Below, piece after piece: positions 9,975 through 20,435 of a stretch of 64,000 bases of DNA. Position 1 is the stretch's first letter; every line of letters begins with the position of its first letter. The DNA is from Dermacentor variabilis (lineage: Eukaryota; Arthropoda; Arachnida; Ixodida; Ixodidae), in contig NC_134570.1 of the NCBI RefSeq assembly GCF_050947875.1, positions 231,989,265-232,053,264 on the forward strand, in the 5' to 3' direction. The notes under the pieces are model-generated. The model did not search any database and had not been told where the DNA came from. It worked only from the letters and a program-made list of their open reading frames with translations. The position numbers were made by a program, and so were the translations under genes.

Positions 9975-10566
9975 TTAAAGAGTTGCCTGTGGCAGATATC
10001 CGAATTCTAGTTCAGGTCTACTTGAAGCGGCGGACAATACTGCGAAAAAAAGTGAGATGCAAAAATCGACTAATTATTAACAATTCACTAATTAAGCTTT
10101 TATCTAATTACATTATGGCCCATATTGCAATTTACAAATTCTAGCCTTGGAGTTTGCAAGGCGGATCCACTTGGAGCAAATTTTCAAGCTGGCACCGGTT
10201 GTGAGATATAAATTCCGGAAATTTGCGGAGAAATGCATTGGCGTTGCAGTTAATTTGTTAACAAAACGTAGTTTCATGCACTGAAGCACACAAGTAACTG
10301 GAACGCCAATGCATTTCTCTGCAAAGTTCGGGAATTTATATCTCGAAACTGGTGTCGTCTTGAGTCCAAGTGGATCCGGCTTGCGAAGTCCACTGCTGGA
10401 ATTTGTAAATTGCAATATGGATCATAAGATAATTAGCTAAAAGTTAAGTAGTGGATTCTTGTTAATTAGACTTTTGCATTACATTTTTTGTGCAAGTAGT
10501 GTCCGTCGCTTCCAGTAGACCATCTCAAAAACTATAATTGTGATATCTGCCACAGGCAACCTTTAA
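9975..10566. mobile_element. Foldback (long inverted-repeat) DNA element inside the LINE
   Basis: The left end TTAAAGAGTTGCCTGTGGCAG is mirrored at the right end (TTAAAGGTTGCCTGTGGCAG on the other strand). The symmetry continues inward for roughly 250 bp with mismatches: paired blocks include AATGCATTGGCG / CGCCAATGCATT near 10228 and 10305, around a loop at about 10245-10300. It has no coding capacity, so it is a non-autonomous foldback or MITE-like element. It separates LINE residues NTFK from the PDLWK-like block, so it inserted after the LINE. Whether TTAA is part of the inverted repeat or a target duplication cannot be decided. Confidence 0.72.
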
Positions 10567-11140
10567 AAAATTTTGAAGGTGTTTGCTGAAACACCCTGTA
10601 ATATGCCAAGACATCTGCAGCAACATTCTGCGCATCGCTTTAGGAATGCTTTTGGGACGTCGTTAGGGCCACTAGATTTTCTTGTATCTAATTCAAGTAG
10701 AAGGTTAAAGATTCCCGTGTCAGGTATGTTTAGTGGATCAATTCTGGGATCTGTAGGAATTATGGGACCCGTTATCCGTGGTAAATACCGATTCTAAACA
10801 CTTGTTTTACAGATTAGCTTGATAAATGTTTTCTTCATGGGGCAGTTCTGGCGTGAGTACAGTGCGTGCACGGAAGTGATTCCAAAATCTTAGTGGTCTA
10901 TTTTTTTAAAGATAGGTAGCGTAGTACAAGAATGGTGTCTTTTGGATCGGTTCAGTTTTATTTTGAGCTCTTCTTTGACACTAATCAGCTGTGATGTCTG
11001 CAGTGAATGGCTGTCACCTTTCTTCAAATACCGACGTAACCTTTTCACACGTCGTTTTACATGAATTACCCCACGCGTTACCCATGGGGTTATAGTTCCG
11101 TGTTCATTATATTTTTATTGGTATGAATATCTTAATGCAG
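10567..11140 (-). pseudogene. LINE ORF2, linker and start of RT
   Basis: The minus strand encodes a basic linker (VKRRVKRLRRYLKKGDSH, RFWNHFRA) and a start-of-RT block resembling KSSGPNDVPKAFLKR. These continue the endonuclease at 13565-14420 and lead into the RT at 8878-9974. Stops and frameshifts are present. Confidence 0.6.
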
Positions 11141-11154
11141 TCATGTATTAGTGT

Positions 11155-13564
11155 AGTGAAAAGGTAGACGAAACCCGGTGCACTACCCGGACCAAAGTAA
11201 ATTTGAAAGAAAGGAAGACGTTTCGGCTCCCACCCGGGAGCCTTATTGACACCTAAAAGAAACAAATGTGTTCGAGCAGTTCACTTAAATAGGGTTGAAC
11301 ACGTGACGCAAGCAGCGCGCATACACTGACGGCAGGTTGTCATCGGTCCTGTTCAGAGTGTGGGGCGTAATCTGAATCATGAGTAAGTGAAGGTAAAGGC
11401 GTCGAGAAAGCCCTTTCTGCCTGGCAAGGACACGTGCATTCGTGCAGTCGATTGCGTGGCCGTTTGAAGCGGCATGCTCAGATAAAGCACTGTATTGAAC
11501 ATTTTCTCTTCTCGTGACCTAATCGTACTCTTTAATTAAGAGGCCTTCCAACGTCACCAGTTTCGCCAATATACACGTAGTCAAAATCCGCGCATGGAAC
11601 AACGTACACAGCGCCTGGGAATTTCTCTTTTTGTAATTTGTCATTAATATTGACGAGCGATTGTCGTAGTTTCTCGTTTCAAATGTGAGCCGCTTGAACA
11701 TTGTAAGAACTCAGAACATGGCTTAGGGCTTTACTTTTGGACAGGATATATGTTATTTCGGCGCGTTTTTGACAAGAGGCAGCATAGGGCGACTGTGAAC
11801 CTGCCGTTTTTCGTTCAACAGCATTGAAGAAAGACCATGGGTGACCACAGGCTGATAGTTCCCGCCGTACCACGCTTACTGCGTCCGCGTAGTCTTCCTG
11901 TCCTGTGCAGATTTTACTCCTTCGTCGTAGAAGCGTGAAAGCGTCTGCTTTTATGAGAAGCCGGTTGTATAAAGACGAAATGCAAGTAGTGTCCTGTATG
12001 AGTTGACTTTCTGAAAACTCCAAACGACTAAATAGGCACATTCGTTTCAATGGGCATATCAGGAACGGGAGCGTGCCGTCGAAATCTTCTTCCACCGTGA
12101 ACTGCATCGCTGCTTCCATGATGTTCAGGTGCGAAGTGAACGACTGAACTGCTTCTTTGTGAATGATGCAGAAACAGTCGTCCAGGTAGCGAAAAGGTTC
12201 ATTGGAACAGGGTTAAACGAAGAGAGCTCGACTTTCAAGGGCTTCCATTGTAAAATAAGCGGTGGTTACCGATATAGAAGCTCCGATAGCCGTTCCGTGG
12301 ACCTGTTTGCAGAAACTCCTTTGGAACGTAAAGTACCTGTTTGACAAACACAACTGCAACAGCCGAGCTAGGTCCAGCGCATCGACAGGCGATCTTTCGG
12401 GTAGAGGCATCCGACTCCAGAGCGGTCTTGCATACATCCACAGCTAGTTCCGTTAGCACACTAGTGAAAAGTGATTTCACGTCAAAAGAGGCCAAATTGT
12501 CGTCTTGATCCAGTACGACGCCACGGACTTTGTCCATGAAGTCGTAGGAGTTGTGGATGTGAGTCGCACGTTGTCCGACAAGGGGCCAAATGATGTGATG
12601 TAAACATACAGATCACTTGTGGAGAGGGGAGCGCGTAAAATCCACAATTGAACGCATGGGAATTCGTGGCTTGTGAACCTTGGGGAAGCCTTACTGGGCT
12701 TGTGCTGAACAATTGTGACAAAGTAATGTGAAGTACAGTGACGCCTTCTGGCGCGACCACACAGAACACATCGGCCAAAAGCTTCGGCAGTCTGTTTGCG
12801 CCTTGGTTGTTGGATCCCGGTAATCCTGAACGTATATGTTCGTGCCTTTTAACAACGTCAACATCTTCTGGGAGTATTAGGCTTTGTCCAACAGAACAGT
12901 TGCGTTCCCCTTGTCCGCGGGAAGGATCACGACCTTCCATTTGCCACGAAGTCTCTTTACCGCTTGACGCTCTTTTGCAGCCATGGACGAGGAGGGGAGG
13001 CCCCGAAGTCTGGAGAGAACACACACAACGCGGGTGCGGACCTCATCGCTGTGCTCGGGATCAGCTTGACTAATGGCGTTTTCCATGGCAGATACAAACT
13101 TCTTTTTATCCGCTGTCACTACGGCGTTGAAATTGAGCCCAAAGGTGAAGACAGAAAGCACAGTTTCATCTGGTTTGTACGAGGACATGTTGAAAACTGT
13201 GCACTTCCCTGCCTTGCATTCTACGTCACTTTGGTCGACTTGAATTCTGCGAATCTTATCGTGCGACAGAGAATCTCTTCCTGCGCGAAGACTTGCTTGA
13301 AAATTGGCATGTAGCTGTACGCTAGCGAAATCGTTCAGCTAGCTAAACTTGAGGCAACGGCAAGCAAATAAAGATTGGTTCTCTAGAGTTCTCACCTTTT
13401 TCCGGCCGTCTTTGATCCGTGCTTGTAAAACTTGCCTCTCAGCTTTGGCGATGACGCTTAGCCGAAAGGTTGTCGACGAAGGGTGTCAGCGTACTGCCCC
13501 TGGTTTCTTCTACCTCTTCACCATGTTCCGTCCTGGCCAGACGGGCTTCCGCCTAACATTGATC
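11155..13564 (-). mobile_element. Penelope-like element (RT plus GIY-YIG endonuclease), copy 1
   Basis: Minus-strand fragments in the order of a Penelope-like element. 12877-13188: N-terminal region with VILPADKGNATVLLD. 12235-12537: RT palm with FDVKSLFTSV. 12213-12330: VHGTAIGASISV. About 12170-12200: the catalytic RYLDD box, followed by MQFTVEEDFDG. 11519-11800: a GIY-YIG-type nuclease remnant with YIGETG-like residues. 11290-11480: the C-terminal tail. Penelope-like RTs are telomerase-related and use the GIY-YIG nuclease for integration. The element interrupts LINE ORF2. Similar 14-bp flanks (TCATGTATTAGTGT at 11141 and TCATAAATTAGCGT at 13565, three mismatches) look like a target duplication. 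Several frameshifts make it non-functional. Confidence 0.78.
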
Positions 13565-14640
13565 TTCATAAATTAGCGTCTTCAACTTATTCCAGAGGAT
13601 ATTCTCGTCTACTGTATGGATCACAAGCCAGTTCTGAATATGCTGTGAATTCGTGGGCCATGTACGTCAAGACATTAGCGTCATACGATTTCTCAGTCAG
13701 TGGTAATGTCTTCGAAGGATTTTTTTGGTATAGAATGCGACAGAAGTAGAGGACATATCGATATATCGTTGTCAGACATGCCTCTGAGAATATTAGTTTG
13801 CATTTTGTTTATAAAGAAGTGATAAAAGAGCAGTATAAGGTCCACTATAGTATCTGTTGTACCTTGTGGGCGTGTTGATTGATCAACGACTTGTTGTAGG
13901 TAAAAACTTAACATTAAGTCAAAGCTTGTGAAGCACGCGATAAGTACTGCGTTTTGTTCTAGTTAATTTCTGGTAGGTTCAAGTCCCTCATAATGATAAT
14001 TCTTTTCTTGTGATCATGGCTCTGCAGAATGTCCTGTACATTCCTCATGCAGTTTTCTTCTGAGTCAGGACTTCGGCTACGCAGATGCAATTATGGCAGT
14101 GTTGTAGTTTATAATTCGGAAGAAAACAGCCTGAGCTTCGCTCACATCTGGCAACAGTACGCATGGAAATGATTTTTTTATCAACTGTGCCACACCACCA
14201 CCACCTGATGGTCTGTCTTTCCGAATGATGGAGTAATTTGGAGGCACGATTGCGTGATCCTAAATAGGCGGGGAAAGCCATGTTTCGGTTATCGCTACTA
14301 TATCAGGATTATGTGCAAGGAGCAACCTTTCAATTGCGTCAATGCTATCTACAATGCTTCTGGGGTTTACATTTAGCAGCGTTAGCTGTTCGGCTCTGTT
14401 TTTCTTCTGTGTTTGGACGCATTGCTCCTGCGTTTTTCTGAGCTGAACTCTCTCCCCCTTGTCCTCGTCCCAAGTGAAAATTTGGCCATTTATGTAAAGC
14501 TTGTCTAATGACAAAGAAACCTTGCCGTGTTTTTCTCGATCTTCCTTTGCGCTGTTCCGCAGCATTTCTCGCATTTCTCGAGTTCCTTTATAGCATTCTT
14601 CCCCAATAGACAGACCTGTGTTTTTCATCTTGTGTCCATT
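13565..14640 (-). pseudogene. LINE ORF1 end and ORF2 endonuclease
   Basis: 14260-14628 encodes the end of ORF1 (KVSLSLDKLYINGQIF..WDED) running into the endonuclease start (LLNVNPRSI, ITETWLSPPI). 13693-13914 encodes the endonuclease end (LQQVVDQSTRPQGTTDTIVDL) but lacks a clean SDH motif. 13600-13690 holds the start of the linker. Order and strand match the LINE pieces to the left, on the other side of the Penelope-like insertion. Confidence 0.7.
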
Positions 14641-14909
14641 TCCTAATATTTTTTATTTATGTCTAGAATCGAGAAGCGTAAAGATTACCGGTATCGTTTC
14701 GTTATGGACTCGTTTGCCGAGGCGACGGGCTCACTCTTGGCAACGAGCTGCAAGAGACGCGTGTCCTGTATAATCGTTTTATTTAGTTTGTTCTCACTTT
14801 TCACTGTTTTCACCTTCCGTTCCCGTTAAACCGTATTCTATAACATCACCGATTCTGCTCTGGCTTTCCAAGTCGTCCAATCTTTTTTTTCAATTTTGTT
14901 CGGTAATCT

Positions 14910-15776
14910 GGGGTTCTATAACGTAAAACTATTCCAATATGTTTTCCATCGAATTTCGTGACGAAAACGAATAACATTGCCTGCACTGAGTGGCTTGTGT
15001 TATTTGGCTTACAAGTGGCGAGGAGCACGCTCAAGTGGAGAGAGATTGGATGCGGCTGAGCCACTGCACTAAAAATCAATAACCGGACGAAGAGGATGGT
15101 GCCAGCGTCTGCGATTGGTCAGCTTTCCCTTACTTAGATTGCGGTGGCTGGTCGAAAATCGCGGTGGCATTCTGCGGAACCTTAAGAATGACGCTGAATC
15201 GGATCCTTAGCAAATAGGAGTTGGCAGAATAAGGTCTTAAACGTGCCGAAACTACTCGAAAACGTTAAATCACCACGCAAAAGGTTTTATTATACGCAAA
15301 TAAACCCAGGCTCTCCGGCAGGTGCGAGTAGCCAGTGCCTGAGCAATAGGTGGCAGCCACCTTTTATTCCTTTCGGAACGGGGCAGCCTGCGGCTATTCA
15401 AAAGAAAATGCAGTTTTGTTTCGCATTTTAATACATTTTTACCGTGTACACGTCACGTTGGCGCAGTGAGTTTTTACAGTTTTGTGACGTCGCGTCATAG
15501 GCAGGCGAAGTGGGTGCAGCCTAAACAATTTTGACCAATAGCCGACGGCTAAGGGCGAAAAGGCGTCGAATCTGAAATAACAATTTTTATTGTGTTCGGT
15601 CAAATCATGCGTAATCAGTGTGTACAAGTCATATCAGATGGGGAGCTATTGCGGTTTTCGGGACGTCGCATGGCATACAGGAGAAGTGAGGGTGGTACAA
15701 AAACATTTTTGACCAATCGCGGAGGGCTGATTGCAGAATTGGAAATGTTTGGAATAGCTTTACGTTATAGCGCCCC
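14910..15776. mobile_element. Repeat A, copy 1: non-coding element with terminal inverted repeats
   Basis: The left end GGGGTTCTATAACGTAAAACT is mirrored at the right end (TTTACGTTATAGCGCCCC), giving TIRs of about 27-30 bp beginning GGGG. A second copy with the same orientation and ends lies at 20436-21371. No ORF of note is present, so it looks like a non-autonomous DNA transposon. It interrupts LINE ORF1 between the coiled coil and the KKRLDDLES block. A clean target duplication was not found. Confidence 0.65.
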
Positions 15777-16015
15777 TAATGCATGTCTTCTATCCAGCTT
15801 ACGCATGGGGTTATCTTCGGCTCAGTGCGCGAGAGGGTATGTAGGTTTTTTATCCAGAGCAGCAAGCCGTGCCTCGAATTTCTTTGACATCGGTAGTAAC
15901 TTCCTTCAACTACTTGGCAATTTGTGCTAGATCAGGGCCTGCATTCTTTCAATAACTCCGGTTAGTAAAAGCAGCTTCTTCAACTACAGCGCCATGTATA
16001 GGGCCGTCCACTCTT
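15777..16015 (-). pseudogene. LINE ORF1, coiled-coil part
   Basis: The minus strand reads DLAQIAK.LKEVTTDVKEIRG, a coiled-coil segment typical of LINE ORF1, with stops. It sits between repeats A1 and B1 and fits the ORF1 middle at 14640-14909. Confidence 0.5.
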
Positions 16016-16392
16016 AGGGTGAACACGGCCCACCGTGGCCGCGCTCCGTGGGGCGCCAGTGCGTCCGGCGCATCGAAGCGAAGCGAGGCAGGCGCACCTC
16101 GGGGGAGGTGCGCCTGCGTCGTCATTTGTCTGCTACAGCGCGCCGCTCTGGCTTTGCTGCAAAGTGCACTTCGCTACATCCAGGTGACTCAGTGCCAGAG
16201 GCAGCATTGCGGGAAGGCTTCACTAACTGGAGGATTTTCCAGCTGGTTTGGTCTACAGCTTGTGAACAGCCTGCTTAATCAATATACATACACGGTAACA
16301 AGCTTCTCGCCACATAAATAACTTAGCAAGTTTTTCTTTAAGTTATGAGGGTAAAAATAGCCATTTTTCCACGCTCTTTATTAGGCTGGGGC
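16016..16392 (-). repeat. Repeat B, copy 1
   Basis: This 377-bp block matches 19972-20359 in reverse complement along its whole length. Its ends are AGGGTGAACACGG and GGCTGGGGC. The GC-rich half contains a CGAAGCGAAGCG-type motif and many CpGs. It has no TIRs and no coding signal. It is probably a dispersed non-autonomous repeat; its class is unknown. Confidence 0.6.
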
Positions 16393-16934
16393 CATTTTAT
16401 TTTACTCGCAGAGCACTTGGTGTAGGGCACACCGAGAAACCTATTAGGCGCGTTGTTCTTGGTTGCAGTCATCATGTGATGAGCCTAGCATGCCGTTTCT
16501 TACGTATGTTGATGCTAGAACGAATTTGCTTAATTGACTTAAGAAAACGACCGAAACCCGCAAATTTCGCAGAAAGTTAGAGAGCGATTGTTCTATCACG
16601 CGTCGTCATGTTTGCCATAGATTTTACCATTAAGGATGGCAATAATATTATTTCTACAGCAACTAAGAAGTGATATCCACTGCTTCGCGACTCTCTTATT
16701 GACGCGTTAATGTCGCTGGTAGGAGGGCATGGAGTGCTTTACGCGATGTAGGAAAGTGCTCTCGACGGCATAGCAACTGATTTGGCGGCAATTTTACTCC
16801 CCTTTTTCATCTTTCCACATCCTATAAAAGAACAAAATTCATTTTTATTTTCACAGTTTGGTTAAAATCACCGAAGCGGCGCCGGTCCTTTGACGCCTAC
16901 CTGACGCGAGAAGTCGCATTCTCATTTAGAGGAA
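16393..16934. other. Mostly unassigned; possible LINE ORF1 start at the left end
   Basis: The first 90 bp on the minus strand could encode the ORF1 N-terminus of the interrupted LINE (MMTATKNNAPNRFLG), with B1 inserted after it. The rest shows nothing recognisable. Confidence 0.35.
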
Positions 16935-16945
16935 TCATCGGTCAA

Positions 16946-17926
16946 TCATCGGTCAATCGATGTTTGACGTATCTTCGACGACCGTGCAAAGCAAGAGTGG
17001 AACTCAAGCAACAGCTCGCGCAGGGGTTGTCTGTTCTCTTCAGGAAGCATTGGACTAATGTCGACGTTGCGTAGAGGTGCTTCAGCAGTGCCGATTGCCT
17101 CGGAAACAAAACACTCCGTGACATCGGCGATCGGGTCGGCGTAGGCGATGACAGTACCGGGGAAAAGGTGCCGGTGTTCGTAGCTGAAGTTGGTGACAAG
17201 AACCTTACAGTGGCCATCGTGGAGATCGACAAGGCTTCTTGCTACGCAAACACCATGAGAAAGCAGGAGAGAGCGATTGCTTTCTACGACTGCTTCACCG
17301 TGTATGAGCTTGTCACATGCCACTTGAACCACGACATTTGTACGCGGTGGTAACGTGACAGCGTCATCGATGACACGAAGGGATGCTCGAGGGTGGATGG
17401 TGTTGGTCGTCGCTGTGGCGCTTTTTGTCGAGAAAGTGACGAGGCGTTGTCGAATGTTGATTATAGCGCCGTGCTCCCTGAGAAAGTCCATGCCGAAGAT
17501 TAGGTCTCGAGAACACTGAGGGAGAATGCTCAAACTGGCAACAAACGTAGAGCCGCGAATCTGTATTCGTGCCGTGCACATGCCGAGTGGTGTGACAATG
17601 TGCCCGCCAGCTGTACGAACTCGCGTTTGATTCCAAGGCGTGGTCACTTTCTTCAGAATGGTGGCCAGTTTTTCGCTGATTATAGAATAATCCGCTCCAG
17701 TGTCCACTAACGCAGTCAATTCACGACCGTCAAGCAGTACAGGAATGTCCAAGGAAATTCTTTTTCTGTAATCAGCAGGTACTGTCGTCGTCGATGTATC
17801 GCCGGTCCGCGTACGCGTCAGTGGGGGTCCTTGAGCACGTCCAGACTGAGCGGCCTCGCCCCCAAAGGTCGCTGTGGTTAGTTTTCCCGTCGTGGGCTGG
17901 GCGACCGACCCTGCACCACGCTTCAA
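16946..17926 (-). pseudogene. Gypsy element 1 pol: aspartic protease and linker, truncated before RT
   Basis: The reading frame carries ATFGGE near its start, the flap-side LDIPVLLDGRE, the catalytic aspartic-protease motif VDTGADYS, and the second conserved block DLIFGMDFLREHGA. The protease cuts the gag-pol polyprotein. The C-terminal half is the linker that normally precedes RT (ARSSKIRQTSI), and the frame stops there. The catalytic DTG is intact, but without RT and integrase the copy cannot move. Confidence 0.8.
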
Positions 17927-19224
17927 TACGTTCGGCGAGTCGGAGAAAACCGCCGCGGCGAAGGGGAGCGTGACTGGTGTCGAGCTGATGGAGATCCGCG
18001 CTGCTGGGCAACGTATTCTTCAATTTCAGGAAGACGCTGGCCGAACCTAGGTCGCGGCGAGTTCGCTGAGAATCCGCGTAGTCCGAGCTCTCGATTGGAG
18101 CACTGTCGGTAGACATGCCCAGCTTCGCCACAGTGAAAGCAAAGGGGACGGCGATCAGGTGCCCGCCACACGTCTGATTTCCTCGGGGCCTGTCGGTGGT
18201 CCTGGTAATACGAGGCAGCTTGGACGGGCTCTAGCATGGCCGGGCGCGCGGCGCGAAGCGGGGAGGGAGGTGGGGAAGGTTACCTCAAGGCTTGCGAATA
18301 TGACATATGTGAGCTATCATTTCTTAGCGGTCGAGCTTCTGTATTGAAGGGTGGTTCTTTTAGCGCATGCTGGACTTCGACACGGAGAACACTGGACAAG
18401 GAGCTGAGCGTCGGCTGTGAAGGTACCGACAGTTTCTGGAGTTCTTCGCGGATCACGGAACGATTGAGCTCTCGAAAGAAATCGACGTGACCCCCGAGAG
18501 CTCCGAAGAAGTCCATAGGTGAGACAGTGTTCACTTGACGTTCGTATGATGGTGTCCGCTGGCGAAGAGTCTGTTCCATGGTGATCGCCTCGGAAAGAAA
18601 TTCTGACACAGTCTTGGAAGGACTGCGCACGAGACCGCCGAACAGCTGCTCTTTCACTCCGCGCATCAGGTACCGCACCTTCTTTTCTTCCGACATGCTG
18701 GGGTCGGCTCGTCGAAAGAGACGCGTCATGTCCTCGACGTACATTGCGACACCCTCGTTCGGCATTTGTATACGGGACTGGAGATCATGCTCAGCTCGCT
18801 CTCGGCGATCAGGGCTCGCATACGTCTCAAGAATCCGCCGTTTGAATTCTGCCCATGAAGTTAAGGCATCTGCACGGTTCTCGTACCAAACACGTGCGCC
18901 ATCGGTAACGCTGAAATAGACATTTTTCAGCTTGTCTGCGTCATCCCACTTGTTGAACGCGGCAACACGTTCATAGTGCACCAGCCAATCTTCAACGTCC
19001 TCATGTATGGCGCCGGGGAAGGGATTCGGCGTTCGCGGATTGAAAAGCGTACAATGAATCGGCGTTGTGCCTTCCATACCGGTTGGGGTGGTCGGAGCTG
19101 CCATTTTCTCTGGGAGGAGTCCAAACTCAGGGGCTTGTCCACGGATCCTTCTGCTGGCGCGGTGTACAGGCGTAACCACCGGTACGGGGCTGGAGCCCCT
19201 GCTGCACGGAGGGGTTTGGTGCAT
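17923..19224 (-). pseudogene. Gypsy element 1 gag
   Basis: 18280-19224 encodes the capsid-like part: a Pro/Arg-rich N-terminus starting MHQTPPCS, then EDVEDWLVHYERVAAFN and WYENRADAL..WAEFKRRI, hallmarks of tick gypsy gags. A frameshift near 18250-18280 moves to the frame of 17923-18237, which has the CCHC nucleocapsid knuckle CFHCGEAGHVYRQC. Gag would form the virus-like particle and bind the RNA. The start at 19224 lies just inside the primer-binding site. Confidence 0.8.
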
Positions 19225-19253
19225 AGATTAGATTACCCCGCACCTCCACCAGT

Positions 19254-19441
19254 TTGTCACGCGCTAAGGCAAGAATAAGCAGCAGTATCAGCAGCCAGAC
19301 ACAGAAATGTCAGGCACAAGGAGGACGGTTCACCAGCTGGCGCAAGATCCTTGACTTCGTCGTCTTCTATCAACGTTTTTTGCTGGGCACGCAACGCTGG
19401 CTCAAAACACCAGGTGGCGATATGATGATGCGGTGCCGCCA
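19254..19441 (-). repeat. LTR of gypsy element 1 (5' LTR)
   Basis: A 188-bp unit bounded by TG...CA on the minus strand (TGGCGGCACC ... GCGTGACA), abutting the primer-binding site. The length equals that of the LTRs at 39095 and 44394. Confidence 0.7.
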
Positions 19442-19737
19442 ACGGCTGCTCAAGTGAGTGACTGGCTGCTCACGAGTTAAAGATTCTGGGATTACTCGTC
19501 AAATCGAAAGACACCAGAGGTGTTTCCCTTTAAGGCATTTCTGTCGACTTGCATGATGAATTGCATTTTGTTCGGTTTCTGGTTGCCATGGCACTTCGGC
19601 GATTAAAACGCTGTAACAGTGCAGGATAATGCCATTTCCCCGGTGCACTTTCGAAAACTAGCCATGCGTGGGTACCGGAAAATGAAAGACGACGCATTGT
19701 AGGTCTGTGCCTACAAAACTATTCTTAACGTGTTATA
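19442..19737. other. Unassigned spacer
   Basis: No recognised feature between the gypsy LTR and the Tc1 fragment. Confidence 0.4.
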
Positions 19738-19983
19738 TTGGAGATGACAAAAAGGCCATTGAAAACTGTGAATAGAATTGTCCAGGCTTACAAGATGGAT
19801 GGAAGAATTACGGACGCTCGCCGTAAATCCCGGCAGAGAGTGACCACTGAAGCTGTATACATGACCACTGTTGCGGCGGCTGCTGTAAACCCGACCTCCA
19901 CCGTTCGAGAAATTAAGAACAGCCTCAGGCTGGGTGACGTCTCTGACACGACTATCAAGAGTCGTCTCTACGCCCCAGCCTAA
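19738..19983 (+). pseudogene. Tc1/mariner transposase, N-terminal DNA-binding fragment
   Basis: About 80 residues match the paired helix-turn-helix region that binds transposon ends: RPLKTVNRIVQAYKMDGRI, then ARRKSRQRVT and a second HTH with VREIKNSLRLG.VSDTTIKSRL. Full-length Tc1-like transposases have about 340 residues, and the DDE catalytic domain is absent. The similarity stops where repeat B2 begins (19972), so B2 replaced or interrupted the rest. Confidence 0.72.
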
Positions 19984-20359
19984 TAAGGAGCGCGAAAAAA
20001 TGACAATTTTTACCCTCATCGCTTATAAAAAAAAACATGCTAAGTGATTTATGTGGCGAGAAGCTTGTTTCCGTTTATGTATGTTGATTAAGCGGGCTGT
20101 TCACGAGCTGTAGAACGAACCAGCTGGAAAATGCTCCAGTTAGTGAAGTGCGCCTTCCCGCAATGCTGCCTCCGGCACTCAGTCACCTGGGTCTAGCGAA
20201 GTGTACTTTGCAGCAAAGCCACAGCGGCGCGCTCCAGCGCTGTAGCGGACGACGCGAAGCACCTCCCCTAGGTCCGTGTGCGCCTGCGCCGCTTCGCTTC
20301 GATGCGCCGTACGCACTGGCGCCCCGCGGAGCGGGGCCACGGTGAGCCGTGTTCGCCCT
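19972..20359 (+). repeat. Repeat B, copy 2
   Basis: A 388-bp block matching the reverse complement of 16016-16392. It starts GCCCCAGCCTAATAA and ends at GTTCGCCCT. It abuts the truncated Tc1 transposase on its left. No coding signal. Confidence 0.6.
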
Positions 20360-20435
20360 GCTCTCTGTACATACAAGTACGACAAAGCTGCGGGAACGGC
20401 AGCACCAGCAAGAACGTGTCATCAGAACGGATACA

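Larger units (their letters stand above)
8878..16480 (-). mobile_element. Old CR1/Jockey-like LINE, split by nested insertions
   Basis: Minus-strand pieces that line up into one LINE. ORF1: possible N-terminus near 16395-16480, coiled coil 15777-16015, middle domain 14640-14909 (KKRLDDLESQSR), end 14420-14640. ORF2: endonuclease 13565-14420, linker 10800-11140, RT start 10567-10800, RT 8878-9974. Four intervals do not belong to it and interrupt it at points where its protein would continue: 9975-10566, 11155-13564, 14910-15776 and 16016-16392. The LINE is therefore the oldest element in this block. Its own frames also carry many stops. Confidence 0.7.
16935..19441 (-). mobile_element. Ty3/gypsy element 1, truncated (5' LTR, gag, protease only)
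   Basis: From right to left on the minus strand: a 188-bp LTR (19254-19441), a primer-binding site (TGGTGGAGGTGC), gag, zinc knuckle, protease. It stops near 16935, just before the RT would begin, at a short duplicated phrase (CGGTCAATCAT). No RT, integrase or 3' LTR remain. It is closely related to the complete element at 39095-44581: same LTR length, same gag start context, similar protease. Confidence 0.8.

Noticed and set aside
12482..13073. Several long open frames on both strands
   Set aside because: They are shadows of the Penelope-like RT, which accounts for the conserved motifs here.
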